This document shows positions 58,512 through 64,000 of a stretch of DNA of 64,000 nt, in pieces. The DNA lies in the NCBI RefSeq assembly GCF_024267675.1, contig NZ_JALDYX010000003.1, positions 207,141-271,140 on the forward strand. Reading direction: 5' to 3'. Made by a program: the position numbers and the translations under genes. Numbering within the stretch: position 1 is the first letter of the stretch; every line of letters starts with the position of its first letter. This stretch comes from Marinobacterium sedimentorum (GTDB lineage: Bacteria > Pseudomonadota > Gammaproteobacteria > Pseudomonadales > Balneatricaceae). Under the pieces are notes generated by a model that was not told the origin of the DNA, did not search any database, and saw only the letters and a list, made by a program, of their open reading frames with translations.

Positions 58512-59546
58512 CTAGCGCTGCCGAGCCTGCAACGCCCTGATCGCCTCAACCGAATCGCTCACAAGCCTGGGGCCCTGGTAAATGAAACCGCTGTAAATCT
58601 GTACCAGGCTGGCACCCGCTTCCATTTTCTCAGCCGCATCAAAGCCCTCGGTAATACCGCCGACGCCAATAATGGGCAAGGCACCGCCCAACTCAGCCGC
58701 CAGCTGTCGAATAGTACGCGTAGAACTGTTGCGTACCGGCGCCCCACTAAGGCCGCCCTCCTCGCGACGCAGCGGGGAATCTTCGACCCCGTCGCGCGAC
58801 AGCGTCGTATTGGTCGCAACAACACCGTCCAGCTCATAGGTTTTCAGCGCCTTGGCCACCATGATGACTTCTTCGTGCGTCATGTCTGGCGCAATCTTCA
58901 CCGCTATCGGCACATAACGATCATGCAGCCTGGCCTGGCGCGCCTGCTCCAGCTTGAGGCGGTTCAGCAGGCTGTTGAGCGACTCACCAAACTGCAATGA
59001 CCGCAACCCGGGCGTATTGGGTGATGAGATATTCACCGTGATATAGCTCGCCCGCGCATAGACCTTGCGCAGGCAATAAATGTAATCTTCGTCCGCCCGC
59101 TCGTTAGGCGTATCCTTGTTCTTGCCTATATTGATCCCCAGCACGCCGTCAAAGCGACTGCGTTCAATATTTTTCAACAGCTGATCAACACCCAGATTGT
59201 TAAATCCCATGCGGTTGATGATCGCCTTGTGCTCCGGAATGCGGAATATGCGAGGACGCGGATTACCTGCCTGGGGGCGCGGTGTTACCGTACCCACCTC
59301 AATAAAGCCAAACCCCATTGCCGCCAGGCCATCGATGGCAACACCGTTTTTATCCAGCCCAGCGGCGAGCCCAACGGGATTGGGAAAGCGAATGCCCATG
59401 ACTTCCACCGGGCAACTTTCCGCCCTCGCTCCGAGCAGACGATGCATGCCCAGATTCGCCATCAGGTTCATGCCCCCCAGAGCCAGATCATGGGACAGCT
59501 CGGGCTCCAGTTTGAACATCGAATAACGCGCAAGCTGATACAACAT
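58512..59546 (-). CDS. pyrD: dihydroorotate dehydrogenase (quinone), class 2
   Basis: 344 residues. Class 2 features: N-terminal membrane-associating helical part, [28 protein letters not shown] with the catalytic Ser region, and FMN-binding [32 protein letters not shown]. Oxidises dihydroorotate with ubiquinone at the inner membrane. Expressed towards rmf (convergent). Confidence 0.96.
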   Translation of the reverse strand: MLYQLARYSMFKLEPELSHDLALGGMNLMANLGMHRLLGARAESCPVEVMGIRFPNPVGLAAGLDKNGVAIDGLAAMGFGFIEVGTVTPRPQAGNPRPRIFRIPEHKAIINRMGFNNLGVDQLLKNIERSRFDGVLGINIGKNKDTPNERADEDYIYCLRKVYARASYITVNISSPNTPGLRSLQFGESLNSLLNRLKLEQARQARLHDRYVPIAVKIAPDMTHEEVIMVAKALKTYELDGVVATNTTLSRDGVEDSPLRREEGGLSGAPVRNSSTRTIRQLAAELGGALPIIGVGGITEGFDAAEKMEAGASLVQIYSGFIYQGPRLVSDSVEAIRALQARQR

Positions 59547-59633
59547 GGATTATCCAATAGGGTTTACGGAAATAAGGCGGCATTATAGGCGACACGGTGG
59601 TTCCTGAACACCCGCCCACCAGAACGGCAGACA

Positions 59634-59858
59634 TCATCGCAGTCGTGCAATGGAGCTGAGCCGCCCCTGCTGATCAAAATGAATCACGAAACGCCCGCGC
59701 ACGCCATCGCTCAATACAAAGCGCTGCAAAATACCGGCAGGAAAACGCACCCGCCGCCCGTCCAGCGCCATCACCGTTACCTGAAGTCGGCCCTGTGCCT
59801 GATAGTGCCTCAGGTATTCCTCCCAACTGATTGCAAGATCAAACTCAACCTGTGCCAT
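59634..59858 (-). CDS. DUF2835 protein
   Basis: 74 residues. Conserved DUF2835 pattern: ISWEEYLRHYQGxxxxVxxxxxDGRRVRFPAGILQRFV and GRFVIHFDQQGRL. Function unknown; a small soluble protein. Lies upstream of pyrD on the same strand at an 87-bp distance, so the two may be cotranscribed. Confidence 0.88.
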   Translation of the reverse strand: MAQVEFDLAISWEEYLRHYQAQGRLQVTVMALDGRRVRFPAGILQRFVLSDGVRGRFVIHFDQQGRLSSIARLR

Positions 59859-60393
59859 TTTTTACCCTGACTCGTAAACCAAAACACCATGCACCATCTC
59901 ACGCCGCTTGATAATGCACCATCGCAGGCCCTATTTCGACTCGGCATACCCTGGTGTACTGCTTCGCTCTTAGAGGCGCTTTTAGCGAGTCGCCCGCAGG
60001 GAGCACCCATTAGGACGAAGCAGTACATTAGCACCTTCGTTTGTGCCGCAAGACGACATTGCACTGGCCGCTGCAGCCCTTGATAAATGGGCTCTAGCAG
60101 CCCCGAAACCGCGCCCTGGCTGCTATGCTCTGCTATTGTTTTGAGGCAGCAGTCTCTTTTTAACGACACCAGGAGTTGGCAGGTGTAAAAAAGGCTTGCC
60201 GCTGCATCTGCCGAGCCAGGCTTCGCAACAGCCGTGATTTCCAACAAGTCATTGATATACGAGGGGGGTTACCTGATAATGACACAGGACGCGGACCTGA
60301 AACTCTGGGCCATTTTGAGCGTATCTTCCGCTTGATTGCATGCACCGGAGTGACCCTGACGGGTCTTTCACAGCCAGCTGAATTAAAGGCACT
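59859..60393. other. intergenic with a 12-bp inverted repeat, no gene recognised
   Basis: 535 bp. TGTACTGCTTCG (59955-59966) is repeated inverted as CGAAGCAGTACA (60016-60027), enclosing about 50 bp that contain CGCTTTTAGCG. Overlapping short ORFs have no recognisable product. The end of the stretch must hold the promoter of the BatD-like gene. Confidence 0.4.
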
Positions 60394-62148
60394 ATGCGCA
60401 AGCTGCCGTTAGTACTGAACCTCATCTGCCTGCCCGTCTTCGCTGACGTGTCGGCTTACCTTGATCGAAATACGATCACGGCGCAGGACACGGTTCGTCT
60501 GACGCTTGAGGCCGACTCTCGCATACAGCAGGAAATTGACTTCTCTCCGCTTTACCGCAACTTCCAGTTTCTGGGCAGCAAACAGCTCACGCTCTCGAGC
60601 CACGCCGGCGGTGACAGCCAGTATCGTACCCGTTGGGAAGTTCTGCTGCGTCCAAAATCGACCGGCGAAATCAGTATCCCCCCGCTGCAGCTCGGACTTG
60701 AATCCAGCGATAACCTGCACCTTAAGGTGTTAAGCGGCGCCGCCCGTGAAAGCGGCCTGCAGGGCGAGCAGGTTTTTATCGAGGCAAGCCTCGACACCAA
60801 CGAGGTCTATCAGGACAGCCAACTTATCTACACGCTGCGCCTGTACCACGCCATCGAACTGCTGCCCGATACCCAGCTGACAGACCCCTACCTGCCCGGC
60901 GCGTTGATCAAACCACTGGGCGAGCAGGTACGCTTCGCCCAGCAGGTACGCGGGCGCAACTATAAAGTTATCGAACAACGTTATGCTTTGTTCCCAGGCA
61001 AAACCGGCACCCTGACACTGGACGGCCCTATCTTCGAAGGCCGCGCCAGGCAGGACAACAGCCAGATCCAGATGCAGGCACGGCCACTGGAAGTCGCCGT
61101 TATCCCTCCAGCCTACCAGAGTGCCCGCGGCTACTGGTTGCCGGCAACCGCACTGACGCTGAACGATGACTGGCAAACCGGCGCGCTACCCAACACCGCT
61201 GCAACCAGCCTTGGCGAAAGCCTGAGTTACAGTATCAGCATGACGGCGACTGGATTGCCTGCATCCCGCCTGCCTTCACTGGCGCCACCTGCGGGTGCCA
61301 ACTTTACTATCAGTGTCGACAGCGTTGAACTGGTTGAAGATGTGTCCGAACAGGGCCTGACCAGCCGGCGTACCGAACATATCGTCCTGCACCCCCACAC
61401 AGCGGGCGCTCTGACACTTTCGCCAATCGATATTACCTGGTGGGATCTGAACACCGACAGCGCACGCAATGTCACCCTGCCCGAACACCTGCTACAGGTG
61501 AAGCCGCGCTCGCCGGCCGCCGAAGCAGCCCTGGCCATGGCCGCGGCAATGCCCCAGCCCACAGCCGATATCACTACCGCCGCAGGCACTGCAGCAGAAA
61601 ATACAGCGATCAAGACAGCGGCCGAGACCGCAGCTTCGGTTGCGCGACTGCAACAGGCGCTGAACGAAAGTCGGCTGCTTATCGGCCTTCTCACCGTCAT
61701 CAGCCTGATTTCGTCCCTGGGCTGGCTGTACACCTTCAACCACCTGCGTCAGCTGCGCATGGAAGAACAACAGCAGGCACAGCAGGAAGAAATGCGCCGC
61801 CGCCGCAAACTGCTGATGGCCCATCAGATGGCAGAGAAAAACACTTTCCAGGCCTTGGCCATGGCCTGCCAGCAGAACAACCCGGCAGTGGCCAAGTTGC
61901 GACTGGTTGAATGGGCACAGAATTTCTGGCCGGATCAGCATATTTTTAACAGTGAAGATATCAGTGATGCTGCCCGCAGCCAGACGCTCGACTTCCTGAT
62001 TCTTGATCTCGAACAACACGTTCATCAGGACGACAAGGCACTCTGGCAGGGTGATCTGTTACTGGAAGCTATTGAGAAACTGCGAGACCGACGTCCCGAA
62101 GGCTACGAAGCCGCACCGCTGCCGGAGCTGCACTTCGCATCCGGATAG
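60394..62148 (+). CDS. batD: BatD-like protein (aerotolerance/oxygen-tolerance family)
   Basis: 584 residues. Signal peptide to about 17-18 (CLPVFA|DVS), then repeated immunoglobulin-like beta domains with the BatD block IDFSPLYRNFQFLGS and YRTRWEVLLRPKSTGEISIPPLQL. A single membrane helix near 425-445 (LLIGLLTVISLISSLGWLYTF), then a cytosolic helical tail with RRRRKLLMAHQMAEKNTFQAL. In known loci batD follows batA/batB with von Willebrand domains and MoxR; none is visible here. Confidence 0.85.
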   Translation: MRKLPLVLNLICLPVFADVSAYLDRNTITAQDTVRLTLEADSRIQQEIDFSPLYRNFQFLGSKQLTLSSHAGGDSQYRTRWEVLLRPKSTGEISIPPLQLGLESSDNLHLKVLSGAARESGLQGEQVFIEASLDTNEVYQDSQLIYTLRLYHAIELLPDTQLTDPYLPGALIKPLGEQVRFAQQVRGRNYKVIEQRYALFPGKTGTLTLDGPIFEGRARQDNSQIQMQARPLEVAVIPPAYQSARGYWLPATALTLNDDWQTGALPNTAATSLGESLSYSISMTATGLPASRLPSLAPPAGANFTISVDSVELVEDVSEQGLTSRRTEHIVLHPHTAGALTLSPIDITWWDLNTDSARNVTLPEHLLQVKPRSPAAEAALAMAAAMPQPTADITTAAGTAAENTAIKTAAETAASVARLQQALNESRLLIGLLTVISLISSLGWLYTFNHLRQLRMEEQQQAQQEEMRRRRKLLMAHQMAEKNTFQALAMACQQNNPAVAKLRLVEWAQNFWPDQHIFNSEDISDAARSQTLDFLILDLEQHVHQDDKALWQGDLLLEAIEKLRDRRPEGYEAAPLPELHFASG

Positions 62149-62267
62149 CGAGACTCCCACTCATCAACCTGAGCGCTCCCCTGTCTGCCTTACCAGCTCG
62201 TTGCAGTAACGGGGGCAGCTCAACAGCTCACAGCCACAGCTCACAGCCATATCGCATAACACACACT

Positions 62268-63176
62268 TCAGCGTGCAATGGCCGTTTTTAACGCCCTCGC
62301 AAGCGACGTGCAGCGAAACTCATACCCTGCATCGAGCAGACGCCTTGGGTAAACCCGCTGGCCCGATACCAGCAGCTCACTGGCCTCCCCCAGCAACAAC
62401 TCCAGTACCGGCGCCGGCATACGCATGCGGGCCGGACGCTGCAGTGCCGCGCCAAGCGCTGCAGCGAAAGCGTTATTGGTGACCGCCTCCGGTGCACAGG
62501 CATTAAAGGGCCCGCGCAGGGTACGCTGCTCCAGCAGGAAACGGATAATTGCCACTTCGTCTTCCAGCCCGACCCAGGACATCCACTGGCGCCCGGAACC
62601 AATGGGCCCACCCAGACCGCAGCGAAAAGCCGGCAACATCTTGCCAAGCGCCCCGCCGTGCCCCAGCACTATACCGGTGCGCAACAGACAGACACGCACG
62701 CCAAGCGCCTCGGCCTGCAGCGCACAGGCTTCCCAGTCGGCACACAGCTGATGCGAAAAGCCGGGCTTGTAGTCATCTGCAGCTTCAGTGAGGGCCATAT
62801 CCGTGTTGTGACTGCCGTAGTAACCCACCGCCGAGCCGCTCACCAGCACCTCCGGGCGCTTATCCAGCCGCCGGATCAGATCCAGCAAGGCCTCGGTGGT
62901 TTCGAGCCGGCTCGCACGCAGCAAACGCTTGCGCGCATCGCTCCAGCGCCGCCCGACAATGGGAGCACCAGCCAGGTTGACGATGGCATCGATAATATCG
63001 CTGCTGGCGATCTGATCCAGGCTGCCCAGCACCTGCACCTTCTCCTGTACACCGAGCCTGCTCGCGCTACGTTTCACCGAGCGCGACAGCACCAGCACTT
63101 CATGCCCGGCGGCCACCAGATCACGCACCAGCGCCGTGCCGATAAAACCACTGCCCCCACTGATCAAAACCTTCAT
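62268..63176 (-). CDS. TIGR01777-family NAD(P)-binding epimerase-like protein (YfcH-type)
   Basis: 302 residues. NAD-binding start MKVLISGGSGFIGTALVRDL, family signature INLAGAPI(V)GRRWSDARKRLL, SGSAVGYYG and the C-terminal DUF1731 block with ACAPEAVTNNAFAAALGAAL and YPRRLLDAGYEF. Function unknown; close relatives are often annotated as epimerase but lack a proven reaction. Divergent from ribE. Confidence 0.92.
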   Translation of the reverse strand: MKVLISGGSGFIGTALVRDLVAAGHEVLVLSRSVKRSASRLGVQEKVQVLGSLDQIASSDIIDAIVNLAGAPIVGRRWSDARKRLLRASRLETTEALLDLIRRLDKRPEVLVSGSAVGYYGSHNTDMALTEAADDYKPGFSHQLCADWEACALQAEALGVRVCLLRTGIVLGHGGALGKMLPAFRCGLGGPIGSGRQWMSWVGLEDEVAIIRFLLEQRTLRGPFNACAPEAVTNNAFAAALGAALQRPARMRMPAPVLELLLGEASELLVSGQRVYPRRLLDAGYEFRCTSLARALKTAIAR

Positions 63177-63255
63177 TCATGCTCCCCAGGATTTCCTAAG
63201 CGCGCTGCTTTTCAGTTAAGCTTCGGTCTCTTTAATTCAGCCACACGAGACAGCC

Positions 63256-63870
63256 ATGTTTACCGGTATCGTTCAGGGCAAAGCCCGTGTCGTTGCACTG
63301 CAACGACACCCCCAGTTTATGCAACTCAGTCTGGATTTGCCGCCCGCGCGCGCCAACCAGCTCGAACAGGGCGCCAGTATTGCGGTGAATGGCACTTGTC
63401 TGACGGTGACCGGCTTCGAAGGCACCCGGGTCGATTTTGACCTGATAGTCGAAACCCTGCGCGCCACTAACCTCGGCGAACTTAATCTGGGTGACGAGGT
63501 TAATTTCGAGCGCGCGGCGCGCTTTGGCGATGAAATCGGCGGCCACCTGCTGTCGGGGCATGTCCATGCCACTGCAGAGATCGTCAGCATTGAAAGCACA
63601 GAGCACAACTGCATCATCAGCTTTGCCGTACCACCAACGTTCTGCAAATACATTCTCCCCAAGGGGTTTGTGGCACTCAATGGCTGCAGCCTCACCATTG
63701 GGGAGGTGCAGAACGGCCAGTTCAATGTCTATCTGATTCCCGAAACCCTGGCGGTTACACGCTTTGGCAGCGCCCGGGTGGGTGAACGCGTCAATCTGGA
63801 AGTCGACCCGCACACCCAGGCAATAGTGGATACGGTGGAGCGCTACCTTGCAGCGCAGCCGAAGGACTAG
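63256..63870 (+). CDS. ribE: riboflavin synthase alpha chain
   Basis: 204 residues, two similar half-domains. First begins MFTGIVQGKARVVAL with the GASIAVNGTCLTVTG loop; second with EIGGHLLSGHVHAT and KGFVALNGCSLTIGE. The trimer dismutates two 6,7-dimethyl-8-ribityllumazine into riboflavin and the pyrimidinedione. No other rib gene is visible, so it is outside an operon here. The remaining 130 bp of the window hold no recognised gene. Confidence 0.94.
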   Translation: MFTGIVQGKARVVALQRHPQFMQLSLDLPPARANQLEQGASIAVNGTCLTVTGFEGTRVDFDLIVETLRATNLGELNLGDEVNFERAARFGDEIGGHLLSGHVHATAEIVSIESTEHNCIISFAVPPTFCKYILPKGFVALNGCSLTIGEVQNGQFNVYLIPETLAVTRFGSARVGERVNLEVDPHTQAIVDTVERYLAAQPKD

Positions 63871-64000
63871 GAGGCTGCCGGAACTCAACCTACTGCGAAC
63901 CACCTGACTCTTTAACAATGAGAGGGGCTGTTTTTTGTGCTGTTCTTGACTCGTCGCAGGCTCCTCGGTCTGCGACCCCGCTAAAGCGGTTCTTTACACT

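Noticed and set aside
63871..64000. Possible repeat or terminator near the right edge
   Set aside because: Only short stem-like fragments (for example CCGCTAAAGCGG) are visible and the window ends, so nothing can be supported.

Overview
The window reads as chromosomal DNA of a GC-rich gammaproteobacterium, most likely a marine Oceanospirillales/Pseudomonadales relative. This rests on the gene set: PA3496-family small proteins, DUF3301, DUF2835, DUF1127, an ErcA/ErcS-like pair, a Pseudomonas-type fold-III ornithine decarboxylase and a clustered sdh/suc locus. No tRNA, rRNA, insertion sequence or CRISPR array was recognised.

Layout. 1-9.6 kb: a partial Pat-type acyl-CoA synthetase/acetyltransferase, a lipoprotein, two related small acidic proteins, NdpA, a diguanylate cyclase, TrhO and HisC. 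9.6-18.4 kb: ornithine decarboxylase, a CBS protein, a PhzF-like isomerase, a DUF1127 mini-gene divergent from a MocR regulator across a repeat-rich intergenic region, a hybrid kinase with an ErcA-like dehydrogenase, a TraR/DksA zinc-finger protein, and a gene-free stretch bounded by two terminators that may encode a small RNA. 18.4-23.8 kb: htpG with a heat-shock promoter, DUF599, SelO, DUF3301 and a truncated haemoglobin.

23.9-36.8 kb holds the most unusual system. It is a six-gene minus-strand operon: a single-module reducing type I polyketide synthase, an alpha-oxoamine synthase, a LolA-like periplasmic protein, an outer-membrane protein, an HAE3/MMPL-type RND transporter and a type II thioesterase. 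Its architecture suggests that the PKS builds a long acyl chain, the PLP enzyme releases it as an amino ketone (a sphingoid-base-like lipid), and the RND/LolA/outer-membrane set moves it to the cell surface. An atypical SDR gene lies upstream, and visibly AT-richer, gene-poor DNA flanks it on both sides.

39-55.4 kb is a TCA block: a LON-domain protein, then sucAB-lpd-sucCD and sdhCDAB on the minus strand, gltA divergent from sdhC, and an LDH-type malate dehydrogenase. amtB follows, with a sigma-54 promoter match and two NtrC-like sites. 55.7-64 kb: RlmKL, Rmf, PyrD, DUF2835, a BatD-like protein without visible BatA/B partners, a TIGR01777 epimerase-like protein and riboflavin synthase.
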